A DNA stretch of 64,000 nt from Streptomyces sp. A1277. Lineage in GTDB: Bacteria > Actinomycetota > Actinomycetes > Streptomycetales > Streptomycetaceae. Shown in pieces: positions 25,858 to 35,260 of this stretch. Within the stretch, counting starts at the first letter, position 1; each line of letters opens with the position of its first letter. A program made the translations under genes and the position numbers. The DNA is taken from contig NZ_SSBI01000030.1 in assembly GCF_004795015.1 (NCBI RefSeq), forward strand, positions 1-64,000. The letters are read 5' to 3'. The notes below the pieces were generated by a model, which saw only the letters and a program-made list of their open reading frames with translations, was not told the DNA's origin and did not search any database.

Positions 25858-28800
25858 GGGTCCTCTCACTCTGGTTCAGGCCCGAAAACAAGGCGCGAAG
25901 CGCCCCTTTTGAGCTGGTACGGGTGGTCAAACTTCGCTCAGAACGATTCTGCGCTCCGAAGCAGCCGAAGACGGTGTCGGGTAGGACCCGAACCTGCTCT
26001 CCGGGGCATCGAATCGTCCTCCTGTTCCCCCGTCGTCGCAGCTCATAAGGACACTTCGGGTTGGGCGGCCGACAAGCGACGCCGCGTGGCCCGGAGTTGT
26101 CCTGGCCGCGTTCGCGCACATCGTCTGCGTCGCATCCCAAGAGGTCGGCTGCACTGCGAAGGCGCCGGGAGGCAGCTCAACAAGGACAGTCACCTCCGAA
26201 GAAGCCTTGAAAGAGGGCGGAGCCCAAGTTAGCACGAAGATCATGACATTCATGGCCCCACACACCCGGGAATCCACAGCACGGCGTAGGTACGGGCGTG
26301 CTGACGGGTAGATCAAGCGGGCGGTGGGTGGGCCGCTTTGGACACTGACCTGCGTACGGGCGTGTGGGGCGGCGTGCAACCCTGGTTGCTAGCTGGCTGA
26401 GCGTCCGACAGCCGGTGCTGTGTGCGGGGCGGTGAGGTGCCCTGCCTGTAGGCGGGTCGTGGGGTAGGCAGGCGTACAGGCAAAGTGGCCGGCCTCCTTA
26501 TGGGTAGGTCCACCGGCGGGGAAACCCGCTAGCGGTTCAGCTTGCAGGGAGGTTTGCGTTCTTGCGGCAACACCTGCTTGTGAGCTTCAGTGCATGGAGG
26601 CTTGCGGGTGCATGTGCGGGTCGGTCGGGCTTCAGGCCAAGGTACTGGTAGGCGGGCTGACCTCTGCGCTGGTCTGGCATCCAGTGGACTTGCTTGTTGG
26701 GTGACAGACGTGCTGGCCGACCCGGGGACTTACTTGCATCTGGACTTGTGAGTCGCCAGGCCGGTCTATCCGCGCATCCGCTTGGATGCCTGCTGGCTGA
26801 TGGATCTGGCGGCCTATCGGCAGCCCGATGGGCGGACCACTTTGCGTGCCTGCGCAGCCCCCTGCCCGCAACTTGATGGGCAAGCAGATTTGGCTTCTGG
26901 TCGACGCCTAGGCCCACCACTCGGTAGGCAGAGCCGTAGGCATGCCTGTGGCTACATCTGTTGGGTGATCGATCGGCTGGCTTGCGTGAAGCCTGGTGGA
27001 TGGACCGACCGCTGCTCCCATGTGCACAGTGGTAGATCAGCCTGTCGGCGGATCTACCTGTCTTCCCGCCTGCGCATCCATAAGTTGACCGACCAGCGCC
27101 TAGGCCCTCTTGGCTGCGTAGACATCGGCGTTGAGTGACGCCTAGCAAGCCACCTTGCAAGAGGCGTTCATACCTGCCTATCTCTCGGTAGGCAGCGAGG
27201 CCGCGAACAATACCCTGAAGCAGGCATGTATTCACGCCTTGCCTCCTAGTTGCGCGCAAGCTTGCGTCGATGTTTGCAGTGATGTTTGTTTTCCCAGGTC
27301 AGAGGCGGTTTTAAGCGTTCTGACTCAGACATTCTAGCGCTGGTTGCTTCTCGATTCGAGCACACTGAGATGCGGCGTAAATGGAGAGACGCCTGATGCT
27401 CTTCCGGGCCGGACAGCGAGTCACATGCATGGTGTGAAGCGGGGGATTGCTTGTGGAGTCCGCAGCACAGATGGAAGGTGCGTCATTGCCATGCAGAGGC
27501 TGCATCCCGAGCCAAGCAACCGCCGTCAGCTCTGACGTCGTCCGCCCTGAAAAGCCTCTGAGCATCTGTGAGGACAGACGCTGGCATGGTGGCCACCGGG
27601 ACGGTCATCCGCTGAAGGAAGTGGGGCCCTCCTTGCGCCCGTAACGTGCCGGGACAATGGTAGAGGCAAGCGGCTGCGGGCACATGAGGCGGTCGTTGCT
27701 CTCGCTGAGTGCCACGCTTTGCCAGCCACCGAACGGGCTCGTGACAGTCGACCCTCACGCATCGAGCATGGCCCCCGGACTGCGGGACATCAGCAATACC
27801 ACCCCCGCTCTCCCTGCCGTCAGCCCGCGCAAGCCGACAGGTGCGAGACACCTTCAGGTCGCGCGGCAGGCCGCCCCGCAACCAGTTATCCACGCTCCCC
27901 ATGTCGCTGCTGGGCCCTCACTCCAACCCCCGCATCGCGACGCGACAGCATCCCCGCGGTGCGCGTGTCCTCGGTCCCCGTACGCACGCATCTCCCAGCC
28001 TCACGGCGCGTCATCCACCCGCGCGAGGCGATCCCCTACGCGCCTCGTTGAGCCTGCTCGCTCATCCTCCGGGGCACCTCCGCCAAGGCCGGCTGCGATC
28101 AGAGCAGTACAGGAACCGCAGCCCGTCGCTCTCCTACCCCGGCCCCCTCTACGGCCTCCATGAACGCGCCACTTCAGCGCCGACGAGGGACCAACCCACC
28201 ATGGACTCACCGCGCCGACCCGACGTACGCCAGGCGATCACCGCCGTACGCCCTGGAGCAGGTACGAGGCGCACAGGGCCTGGCTGCCCGTCAAGCGCAA
28301 GCTGTACGGCGGGGGAGTCCAGGAGCGCGACCCGTCACCTCCGCTCGCAGCACCGGGGTCATCCAGCAGTGTCCGGTGAAGCCCGGCCCGACCCCCTCCT
28401 CGCCCCGCCGCACGCCGGCCGAAGTCGGGTGCACCGCTCATGCAGCATCGGGACAGGCCCCTCGCGCAGCATCGAGCAACAGCACCAACGGAACAGCCCG
28501 AAGCAGGCAGCACCGCGTCCATCCCCGAGTCCCGGAGGCTCCTCGTGCCCCGGGGCACGTACTGCCCTGCAAGGTTGCTGGTAGCGCCTCCAACCAGCGG
28601 TTTTCGCCCTCGCGCTCTCGCTGGTCCAGCCCTCTCGGTGACGTGCGCAACGTGGCGTTCGGGGCGTCCCGACATGGCGGCGTGTGTCCGTTTCGTACGG
28701 GGGAGCGGTGTGGGACGCGGAGGTGCCCGACCGGGGCCGGCGCGGGGGAGTGGTGATCCGGTCCGGGGCGGGGGGGTGCGCACGCGTTCCCCGGTCGGGC

Positions 28801-28990
28801 ACCGTTCGGGGCTGTCAGACGGCCCGGAAGCCCGGTTTTCGCGTCACGGCGTCGTCCGGGAGAACGGCTCTCACAGAAGTCGATCATGAACTGCCGGGCC
28901 GCCGCCTCCACGCGCGTTCGAGCGTTTCGCGAGGGGTCCTCGTGCGCCGGGCCGCATGGTGGAGGATCCGAAGCGATCGAAGGAGGTCCC
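25858..28990. other. 3.1-kb region without convincing genes (possible centromere / origin-flanking DNA)
   Basis: Between the parA start and the metF leader I find no reading frame with credible protein features. The part 26.3-27.3 kb is less GC-rich than the rest and is full of short dyads and recurring words: GGTAGGC(A/G)G near 26464, 26648, 26922 and 27188; CGCCTAGGCCC near 26906 and 27100; GCTTGC and GCCTGC throughout. Stretch 27.6-28.9 kb is GC-rich and featureless apart from possible decayed coding sequence near 28.25-28.33 kb. The position next to parA suggests a parS-type site or replication-related DNA; this is inference. Confidence 0.5.
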
Positions 28991-29053
28991 GTGCGGATGG
29001 CGGCGACCCGAACCATCAGGGCCAAAGAGGCCGAACGTGACGACGCTGCGTGA
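28991..29053 (+). CDS. Possible 20-residue leader overlapping metF start
   Basis: AAGGAGGT stands 4 nt before a GTG (28991-28993) that opens a 20-codon frame ending TGA at 29051-29053, 14 nt inside metF. The ribosome site is far stronger than that of metF itself. It could be a translational-coupling leader; the product (beginning [20 protein letters not shown]) has no methionine run, so classical attenuation is unlikely. Confidence 0.35.
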   Translation: MRMAATRTIRAKEAERDDAA

Positions 29054-29942
29054 AACCCTCGCCGGGCCGGACCCCTCGGTCTCCTTCGAGTTCTTCCCGC
29101 CGAAGACCGAAGCCGGCATGCGCGGCCTGTGGCAGGCGATCCGCCGGATCGAGCGCGTCGCACCCGACTTCGTCTCCGTCACCTACGGAGCGGGCGGCTC
29201 GTCGCGGGACCGCACCATCGAGGTGACCAAACGGATCGTCGCCGAGACGACGCTGCGCCCGGTCGCCCACCTCACCGCGGTCGGGCACTCGGTCGCACAG
29301 CTGCGCCACATCGTCGGCCAGTACGCCGACGCGGGCGTGCGCGACGTCCTCGTCCTGCGCGGGGACCCGCCGGGCGATCCGAACGCACCGTGGGTCCCGC
29401 ACCCCCAGGGCTTCCTGCACGCCCACGAACTGGTCTCACTCGTCCGGGAGCTGGGCGACTTCAGCATCGGGGTGGCGGCCTTCCCCGAACGGCATCCGCG
29501 CTCGCCCGACTGGGAGAGCGACATCAGGCACTTCGTCGCCAAGTGCCGGGCGGGCGCCGACTACGCCCTGACCCAGATGTTCTTCCACGTCGAGGACTAT
29601 CTGCGGCTGCGCGACCGGGTCGCCGCGGCCGGCTGCGACATCCCGATCATCCCCGAGATCATGCCGGCCACCGACGCCCGCCAGATCAGCCGCTTCGCCG
29701 AACTGAGCGGTGCGGCCTTCCCCGAGGACCTGGCACACCGCCTGAACGCCGCCCGTGACGACCCGGCCCAAGGGTACCGCATCGGCGTCGAGTACGCCAC
29801 CGCCATGGCCGAGCGGCTGCTCGCCGAAGGCGCACCGGGACTGCACTACATCACGCTCAACCGATCGACGGCGGCGCCCGAGATCCACCGCGCCGTGACC
29901 GGCTCGAGGAGTGTCCGGCGCGTGGAGATGGCCCACCGCTGA
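29037..29942 (+). CDS. metF: 5,10-methylenetetrahydrofolate reductase
   Basis: A 301-residue (beta-alpha)8 FAD enzyme that makes 5-methyl-THF, the methyl donor for methionine synthesis. Key motifs: [14 protein letters not shown] (catalytic glutamate region), [59 protein letters not shown] and [10 protein letters not shown]. Length matches actinobacterial MetF. I chose GTG at 29037-29039 (AGAGG 7 nt upstream), as the family starts about here; the longer in-frame extension upstream is not conserved in character. With metK, adenosine kinase and ahcY at the left end it completes most of an activated-methyl cycle; a methionine synthase is not in the window. Confidence 0.95.
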   Translation: MTTLRETLAGPDPSVSFEFFPPKTEAGMRGLWQAIRRIERVAPDFVSVTYGAGGSSRDRTIEVTKRIVAETTLRPVAHLTAVGHSVAQLRHIVGQYADAGVRDVLVLRGDPPGDPNAPWVPHPQGFLHAHELVSLVRELGDFSIGVAAFPERHPRSPDWESDIRHFVAKCRAGADYALTQMFFHVEDYLRLRDRVAAAGCDIPIIPEIMPATDARQISRFAELSGAAFPEDLAHRLNAARDDPAQGYRIGVEYATAMAERLLAEGAPGLHYITLNRSTAAPEIHRAVTGSRSVRRVEMAHR

Positions 29943-29977
29943 CGCTTCACCGACCTGCTGAGAGAGCGGAGGACCAC

Positions 29978-30118
29978 GTGTACGACACCAAGGAACAGGA
30001 CGCACTGTTCGTCTACGAGGCGGCGGAACTCTCCCCCTGTACCGTCCCGCCGCTGCTGCTCGCGGGCATCGACGAGGACGACACGGCCGAGCCGCACGTC
30101 GTGCGCGGCATCGACTGA
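29978..30118 (+). CDS. 46-residue acidic small protein of unknown function
   Basis: GTG at 29978-29980 with GGAGGA 5-10 nt upstream opens a frame for a 46-residue acidic protein (MYDTKEQDALFVYEAAELSP; ends HVVRGID). It lies 35 nt after metF in the same direction. No signal peptide or membrane segment is present, and one cysteine follows SP. I do not recognise it. An unmodified precursor peptide or a small accessory protein are both possible. Confidence 0.5.
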   Translation: MYDTKEQDALFVYEAAELSPCTVPPLLLAGIDEDDTAEPHVVRGID

Positions 30119-30287
30119 CGCCCCGGTACGCCGCGTGGCGATCGCGACGGGAACTCGACCGGATCTCAAGTCCGCTCCCGCATACTCCCGATGACCCCTC
30201 GACTTCCTCCCGAGGTCAGGCGTACGGGCATCCCGGCTTGACGACGTCCCTGACACGAGCGAGAGCACCGTTGGATCGGAGTACGCA

Positions 30288-31481
30288 ATGAAGGACGTCG
30301 TGAAGGACGTGATCCGCGAGATCAGCGTCCGCGGCGCACTGCAGCAGCCCGAATGGACTGATCGGCTCCAGCTGAACCGGGTCAGGGAGACACTTGCGGC
30401 GCGCCCTGCCCTCGTGCGGCCCGACGACCTGGCCACCTTGCGGGCGCTCCTCGCCACCGTGGCCTCGGGCAAGGCCCTGGTGGTGCAGTCCGGCGACTGC
30501 GCCGAGGACCCGCAGCAGTGCGGGCCCGAAGACGTCGCCCGCAAGGTGGCGGTGCTCGATCTGCTCGCCGGGTCCCTCGGCCTGATCACCGGCAGGCCCG
30601 TGCTGCGCGCGGGACGCATAGCGGGACAGTTCGCCAAGCCCCGGTCCCAGCCCACCGAAGTCGTCGACGGCGTCGAACTCCCCGTCTTCCGGGGCCACAT
30701 GGTCAACGGCCCCGAGGCGGACCCCGAGAGCCGCCGGCTCGACCCGCTGCGCATCCTCACCGGTTACATGGCCGCGGGCGACGCGGTCGAGCACCTGGGC
30801 TGGCACGAGCGCGGCGCGGGACGCCCCGTCGTGAGCCCCCGGGTGTGGACGAGCCACGAGGCGCTGCTGCTCGACTACGAGGTGCCCCTGCTGCGCACCG
30901 ATGACGAAGGGCGGCTCTTCCTGGGCTCCACGCACTGGCCGTGGATAGGTGAGCGCACCCGCCAGCTCGACGGCGCCCACGTCGCCCTGCTGTCCCAGGT
31001 CGCCAACCCGGTGGCCTGCAAGGTCGGCCCCACCATGGAGCCCGGGGAGCTGGTGGCCCTGTGCGAACGGCTCGACGCCTGGCGCGAACCGGGCCGCCTC
31101 ACCCTGATCGCGCGGATGGGCGCCGACAAGGTCGCCGGCCGGCTGCCGCGCCTGGTGGAGGCGGTGCGGGAGGCCGGACACGCCGCGATCTGGCTCACCG
31201 ACCCCGTGCACGGCAACACCGTCACCGCGCCCGGCGGCCACAAGACACGCATCGTGGAGACCGTCGCGCGGGAGGTCTCCCGCTTCGTGGCGGCCGTACG
31301 CGACGCGGGCGGCGTCCCCGGTGGCCTGCACCTGGAGACGACGCCCGACGACGTCACGGAGTGCGCCGCCACGGAAGCCGAACTGGCCACCGTCGGCGAG
31401 CGCTACACCTCGTTCTGCGACCCCCGGCTCACCCCCTGGCAGGCCGTGTCCGTGACCTCGGCGTGGACCGTGCGGTCATGA
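30288..31481 (+). CDS. 3-deoxy-D-arabino-heptulosonate-7-phosphate synthase, class II
   Basis: Condenses phosphoenolpyruvate and erythrose-4-phosphate in the first shikimate-pathway step. The 397-residue protein has class II (plant-type, PhzC-like) signatures: VVQSGDCAED near residue 66, AGRIAGQFAKPRS, FRGHMVNGPE, HEALLLDYE, STHWPWIGERTRQ, KVGPTMEPGEL, RMGADKV and the C-terminal GGLHLETTPDDVTEC. These include the metal-binding Cys, His, Glu and Asp positions. It is slightly shorter than primary-metabolism versions and more like those in antibiotic clusters. Its presence suggests a need for a shikimate-derived building block or aromatic amino acid; no downstream shikimate gene is in the window. 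Confidence 0.95.
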   Translation: MKDVVKDVIREISVRGALQQPEWTDRLQLNRVRETLAARPALVRPDDLATLRALLATVASGKALVVQSGDCAEDPQQCGPEDVARKVAVLDLLAGSLGLITGRPVLRAGRIAGQFAKPRSQPTEVVDGVELPVFRGHMVNGPEADPESRRLDPLRILTGYMAAGDAVEHLGWHERGAGRPVVSPRVWTSHEALLLDYEVPLLRTDDEGRLFLGSTHWPWIGERTRQLDGAHVALLSQVANPVACKVGPTMEPGELVALCERLDAWREPGRLTLIARMGADKVAGRLPRLVEAVREAGHAAIWLTDPVHGNTVTAPGGHKTRIVETVAREVSRFVAAVRDAGGVPGGLHLETTPDDVTECAATEAELATVGERYTSFCDPRLTPWQAVSVTSAWTVRS

Positions 31482-31530
31482 CGGTCCCGAGGCCGGCCCC
31501 GCGCCTTGCGGGGCGCTGCGCGGCACCGGG

Positions 31531-31728
31531 TCAGTCGCTCCGCGGTGACCTGGGGGAGCGGGACAGGAGCTCGTACAGCTCGTCCAGGTCGTATTCGGCG
31601 CGCTGCGGGGTGCCGAAGCGGGTGATCTTCCCCCGGCTCACCCACTTGCGGATCGTGGCCGGGGTGACGCCCGCCGCCAGTGCGGCCAGTTCGGTCGGCA
31701 CGGTGCGCCGGCGCCCTTCGGCCGTCAC
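31531..31728 (-). CDS. BldC/MerR-like small helix-turn-helix protein
   Basis: A 65-residue protein with a single MerR-type winged helix: VPTELAALAAGVTPATIRKW, VSRGKITRFGTPQRAEYDLD, ELYELL. Length and motif resemble BldC-family proteins, which bind DNA directly as small head-to-tail oligomers. GTG at 31726-31728 overlaps the upstream gene stop as GTGA, and AGGTGG precedes it, so the two genes are coupled. It converges with the DAHP synthase gene. Regulatory targets are unknown. Confidence 0.75.
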   Translation of the reverse strand: MTAEGRRRTVPTELAALAAGVTPATIRKWVSRGKITRFGTPQRAEYDLDELYELLSRSPRSPRSD

Positions 31729-32375
31729 GCCGCACCACCTGGCCGGCCGGTGTCCGCCGCCTGCCGGGTCCGGCCGGACAGCAGCAGCCACTCACGGGGC
31801 GGCACGGTGTGCCCGGCGTCGCACGCGACCTGGGAGTGGACCGAGTCACGGGTGCCCGACAGCGTGGCGTGCAGCTGGGCCGTACAGCCGCTGTGGCAGC
31901 ACAGGCCGAGGGAGACCTCGTAGGACCGCGGACCGAGCAGCGAACGGGCGGAGTCGAGGAGTGCGGTCAGTTCGGCGTCCAGATCCCGGGCCGCCGGGTG
32001 TTCGGCCAGCCACTGGACCTGGCCGGCCAGGAAGCGCAGAAGCGTCGGGACCTCCGTATCGGTCGCGGCCGGAAGCCCGCGCTCCGAGACCACGAGCCCG
32101 GCCCAGGAGCACAGGAGGTCGGTGACCTGCGAGCGCAGCGTCAGCATCCGGTCGTCGAGCCGCAGGCCCACCGACTGGGTGCCGCTGACACGCTCCACCG
32201 GTCCTCCGCTCAGGACGGCCAGCTCTTCCTCGCTCTCCTGGTAGACGTCTTCGACGTCCCGCAGCTTTGCACTCAGTCTTTCGGCCGGAGAATCCAGCGA
32301 CGATTCCGCTTCGGGTGCGTAGTGATGACTCTTGGATCGTTGTGATGCTTCCGAGTAATCCTGCTGATGCTGCAC
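31725..32375 (-). CDS. Conserved actinobacterial hypothetical with C-terminal Cys/His cluster
   Basis: A 216-residue protein, helical for most of its length (LSAKLRDVEDVYQESEEELA; SGGPVERVSGTQSVGLRLDD; LLCSWAGLVVSERGL; FLAGQVQWLAEHPAARDLDA). Its end LGLCCHSGCTAQL and VACDAGHTVPPREW looks like a degenerate zinc ribbon. Proteins of this layout next to a small BldC-like gene are common in streptomycetes and their plasmids. I chose GTG at 32373-32375 (GAGG 8 nt upstream); an ATG at 32540 in frame is possible but its codons look intergenic. Function unknown; a regulatory pair with the coupled helix-turn-helix protein is plausible. Confidence 0.6.
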   Translation of the reverse strand: MQHQQDYSEASQRSKSHHYAPEAESSLDSPAERLSAKLRDVEDVYQESEEELAVLSGGPVERVSGTQSVGLRLDDRMLTLRSQVTDLLCSWAGLVVSERGLPAATDTEVPTLLRFLAGQVQWLAEHPAARDLDAELTALLDSARSLLGPRSYEVSLGLCCHSGCTAQLHATLSGTRDSVHSQVACDAGHTVPPREWLLLSGRTRQAADTGRPGGAA

Positions 32376-32931
32376 GATTTTGGCCTCGCATCCCCTGTAG
32401 ACCGAGCATCCTGTTCTTGCGGTCGGCGTCCTGATGGCGGCCGGAGAGTTTCCATGCCTTCCGGCCCGTCGCCTTGCTGTGATGTCCCCATGTGTGCGCG
32501 AGAGTAATCGCGGCATAACCAAATCGGACGAAGAGGTCATTTACTCCGCCGGTTCCGACGCCGGCCATATGTCCATCAATTGTCGCGCCCGTCGGCTCAG
32601 ACGTGTCAAGAAGGCATCGTGTGCGTCGCATCACTCTCTCGGGGCTCACTACAGAGCAACCAACTAGCCCATAGAAAACTGTTGTTGACATCTGTCACGG
32701 GCAACTGTCACACTTCTCGCGGGCCACTGGTCTGCGCAAATCCCGATCGGTGTCCGATCGAGGAGCAGACAGCACAGGGCTCCGCCTCCTTATTGCCGGC
32801 CGCGTCTCCCGCGGCGGCTTCCTTCCCTTCCGGCGCACCCATTGCGTGCCCGTCCGCATTCGCTCCAGCGGTATTCCTGCCAGACTCCAGCGGTTTTCAT
32901 GCCGACCACGACACCCAGCCTTGAGGGCTTC
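32376..32931. promoter_or_regulatory. Divergent intergenic promoter region
   Basis: A 556-nt gap between divergently transcribed genes. TTGACA at 32685-32690 could be a -35 element, overlapped downstream by two TGTCAC words at 32693 and 32706. The spacing (13 nt) is not the 11-nt period expected of SARP sites. The gap is AT-richer than coding DNA; no gene is visible. Confidence 0.35.
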
Positions 32932-33831
32932 ATGGATCAGCAGCACAGAAGTCACGGATACGCGCGCCATTGCGCTCAGGCAGTGAACGCGCTTCATTCA
33001 ATTCCCTATTTCACAAGCGATTTGGCCACCGAAGTCGCACCGTTCGGCATCGATGATCACTCGAGCGTCTACCTTGCCGGCCGCGCGTCCGCACTGGGCG
33101 TCGTCGACCCCGCCGTGGTGACTGCTGTATTCAACTCCTTCGCCCCCCGCCTCATCGCCGAAAGAATTCCGGCTCTCTGGGATCTGATATCGCCCGAGCG
33201 CGCGCTGCGGGCCCGCGAGAATGCCGTCGCCGCCGCGCTCGAACGCCTGCTGGGGACCGAGACCTTGCGGTCCGCGGAGCTGTCGGAGGCCGCGAAGCTC
33301 GCGACCGTCGCGGCCGAGGCGGGCGCGCTGCCGGGACGCCCGCTGTACGCGGCGAACTCCGCGCTCGACCTGCCGGAACGCCCCCATGCGGCCCTGTGGC
33401 ACGCGGCGACGCTGCTGCGCGAGCACCGGGGCGACGGACACGTCGCCGTACTCGGCCACTTCGAGCTGACCGGCGTGGACTCGCTGGTGATCGACTGCGC
33501 CAGCAGCCACGGCATGGCCAAGGAGATCGTCATGCCCATGCGCGGCTGGACGGAGGCCGAGTGGTCGGCGGGCCGGGAGCGCCTCGCCGACCGCGGGCTG
33601 GTCGACGCGGAAGGCCGGCTCACCCCACGCGGCACGGCGCTCAGGGACGAGGTCGAGGCGGAGACGAGCCGACTCGACCGCCGCCCCTACGACGCCCTGG
33701 GGCCCGAGCACGTCGAGCGGCTGGCCCGGTACGTGCACCGGCTGGTCGGGGCCGCCGCCGACACCGGGGTCTTCCCGCCCCCGCTGCGCGGCTTCTTCGC
33801 GCCCGCGGCCGATGTCTGGAACGCGCTCTGA
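32932..33831 (+). CDS. SCO6745-family protein
   Basis: A 299-residue protein of a conserved actinobacterial family named after SCO6745. Typical features are an N-terminal helical bundle (SVYLAGRASALGVVDPAVVT, AVFNSFAPRLIAERIPALWD), a central segment (LWHAATLLREHRGDGHVAVL) and a C-terminal winged-helix-like part (WTEAEWSAGRERLADRGLVD, LTPRGTALRDEVEAETSRLD). It may bind a ligand and DNA or act as a ligand-binding helper; the biochemical function is not established. ATG at 32932-32934 has GAGGG upstream. It begins the plus-strand polyketide gene series, 31 nt before the P450 gene. Confidence 0.75.
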   Translation: MDQQHRSHGYARHCAQAVNALHSIPYFTSDLATEVAPFGIDDHSSVYLAGRASALGVVDPAVVTAVFNSFAPRLIAERIPALWDLISPERALRARENAVAAALERLLGTETLRSAELSEAAKLATVAAEAGALPGRPLYAANSALDLPERPHAALWHAATLLREHRGDGHVAVLGHFELTGVDSLVIDCASSHGMAKEIVMPMRGWTEAEWSAGRERLADRGLVDAEGRLTPRGTALRDEVEAETSRLDRRPYDALGPEHVERLARYVHRLVGAAADTGVFPPPLRGFFAPAADVWNAL

Positions 33832-33862
33832 CCCCGAAGCCCGCCCCCGGAGAGGACCAGCC

Positions 33863-35128
33863 ATGACGCTGACGACGCCGACACCGACGCACCAACCACC
33901 CGCCGCCCTGTTCTCGCCCGCCTACTACCAGGACCCGCACACCACCCTGGCCTGGCTGCGGGAGAACTCCCCGGTCCACGAGTTCCGCTTCCCGGCCGGC
34001 GACGTACGGACCTGGCTCGTGACGCGCTACGACGACGTCAAGGCCGTACTCGCCGACCAGCGCTTCAGCGCGGAGGCCGCCACCTGGGCCAACGACGAGT
34101 TCCGGGCCGCCGGTCTGGTCGCCGCCGAGGGCACCATCCTGGGGCGGGGCATCTCGGTGGTCGATCCGCCCCACCACACCAAGCTGCGGCGGCGGGCGAT
34201 GGGCGCCTTCACCACCCGGCAGGTGGAACAGTGGCGCACGACCGTGCGGGAGCAGGTCGACCGGGTGCTCGACGACTGCTCGGGCCGCGACACCTTCGAC
34301 GTGATGGACGACTACGCGGGCGAGGTGTCCGCCGGCGTCCTGGGCGAGATCCTGGGCATGCGCATCGAACGCCACCGCGAGCTGGTCAGCGCGCTCAACG
34401 AGGCGTTCCCGTCGGACCCCGCGCTCATGCACAAGGTGCCCGAGGCGTTCGGCCGGATCTGCGAGTACGCGGCCGAGCTGGTCGCCGACAAGCGCAGCAA
34501 GCCCGCCGACGACCTGACCTCCGCGCTGATCCGGGGCGTGGACGACGACGAGGAGCTGACCGAGGACGAGCTGATCGGCCTCGTCGCGGCCATCATCATG
34601 GGCGGCAGCGACACCGTGCGCGGCTTCATCGGCAACGCCGTGCTCTCGCTGCTCGACCACCCCGGCCAGGCGGAGCTGCTACGGGCGAACCCGGGGCCGG
34701 CCGAGCCGGCTGTCGAGGAACTGCTGCGCTACGACGGGGCGTTGAGCACCGCCCTGTTCCGGGTCACCACGCAGGAGGTGGAGCTCGCCGGCACCGTACT
34801 GCCCGCAGGGGCTCCGGTGATCGTCGGACTCCTGGCGGCCAACCGGGACCCCCGCAGGTTCGAGCGGCCCGAGCTCCTGGACCTCGGCCGCCAGGGCGCC
34901 CGGCACGTCGGCTTCGGGCACGGGCTGCACAACTGCCTGGGCGCGGCACTGGCCCGGCTGGAGGGGGCCATCGCCATCCCCGCCCTGTTCGACCGCTTCC
35001 CGGAGCTGGTCCTCGACGCCCCCCGGGACTCCGTGCGGTACATCGACAACTGGGCGATCCGGCGCCTGGTCGCGCTGCCCGTCGCCGCGTCGGCGAAGGC
35101 CGCCGCGCGGGCCTCCCGGTCGGCCTGA
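33863..35128 (+). CDS. Cytochrome P450
   Basis: A 421-residue soluble bacterial P450. The heme-thiolate loop FGHGLHNCLGAALARLEGAI, the ExxR pair in PAVEELLRYDG, and the I-helix segment IIMGGSDTVRG (with GGSDT for the common AGxDT) are present. It takes electrons from the ferredoxin encoded 132 nt downstream and a separate reductase. The likely role is hydroxylation or oxidative coupling of the polyketide. ATG at 33863-33865 has GGAGAGGA upstream. The stop codon lies in the first copy of a 33-bp tandem repeat. Confidence 0.95.
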   Translation: MTLTTPTPTHQPPAALFSPAYYQDPHTTLAWLRENSPVHEFRFPAGDVRTWLVTRYDDVKAVLADQRFSAEAATWANDEFRAAGLVAAEGTILGRGISVVDPPHHTKLRRRAMGAFTTRQVEQWRTTVREQVDRVLDDCSGRDTFDVMDDYAGEVSAGVLGEILGMRIERHRELVSALNEAFPSDPALMHKVPEAFGRICEYAAELVADKRSKPADDLTSALIRGVDDDEELTEDELIGLVAAIIMGGSDTVRGFIGNAVLSLLDHPGQAELLRANPGPAEPAVEELLRYDGALSTALFRVTTQEVELAGTVLPAGAPVIVGLLAANRDPRRFERPELLDLGRQGARHVGFGHGLHNCLGAALARLEGAIAIPALFDRFPELVLDAPRDSVRYIDNWAIRRLVALPVAASAKAAARASRSA

Positions 35129-35253
35129 CGTGCACGCCTCCACCGGCCCCGGGCGGCCTGACGTGCACGCCTCCACCGGCCCCGGGCGGCCTGACGTGCA
35201 CGCCTCCACCGGCCCCGGGCGGCCTGACGTGCACGCCTCCACCGGCCCCGGGC
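35122..35253. repeat. 33-bp tandem repeat, four copies
   Basis: Copies start at 35122, 35155, 35188 and 35221, beginning GGCCTGACGTGCACGCCTCC and ending GGCCCCGGGC, with essentially no variation. The array starts over the P450 stop codon and ends 8 nt before the ferredoxin start; because 33 is a multiple of 3 each copy repeats the TGA in the same frame. Confidence 0.95.
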
Positions 35254-35260
35254 GGCCGTC

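Noticed and set aside
25892-25910. Terminator GGCGC-gaa-GCGCC with CCCCTTTT
   Set aside because: Very short stem in the parA leader and oriented against parA transcription; not enough to call.
26537-27259. 240-codon reading frame on the minus strand
   Set aside because: Composition rich in Arg, Ser and His with no domain-like pattern, no ribosome site, and located in repeat-rich lower-GC DNA; likely chance.
27657-28910. Several overlapping frames of 100-250 codons on both strands
   Set aside because: High-GC artefacts; none has credible protein character or a ribosome site. A stretch near 28.25-28.33 kb reads YEAHRAWLPVKRKLYGGG and could be a decayed gene fragment, but this is too weak to annotate.
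32685-32711. TGTCAC direct repeats as a SARP binding site
   Set aside because: Spacing is 13 nt instead of about 11 or 22 and there are only two copies; kept only as a possible promoter.
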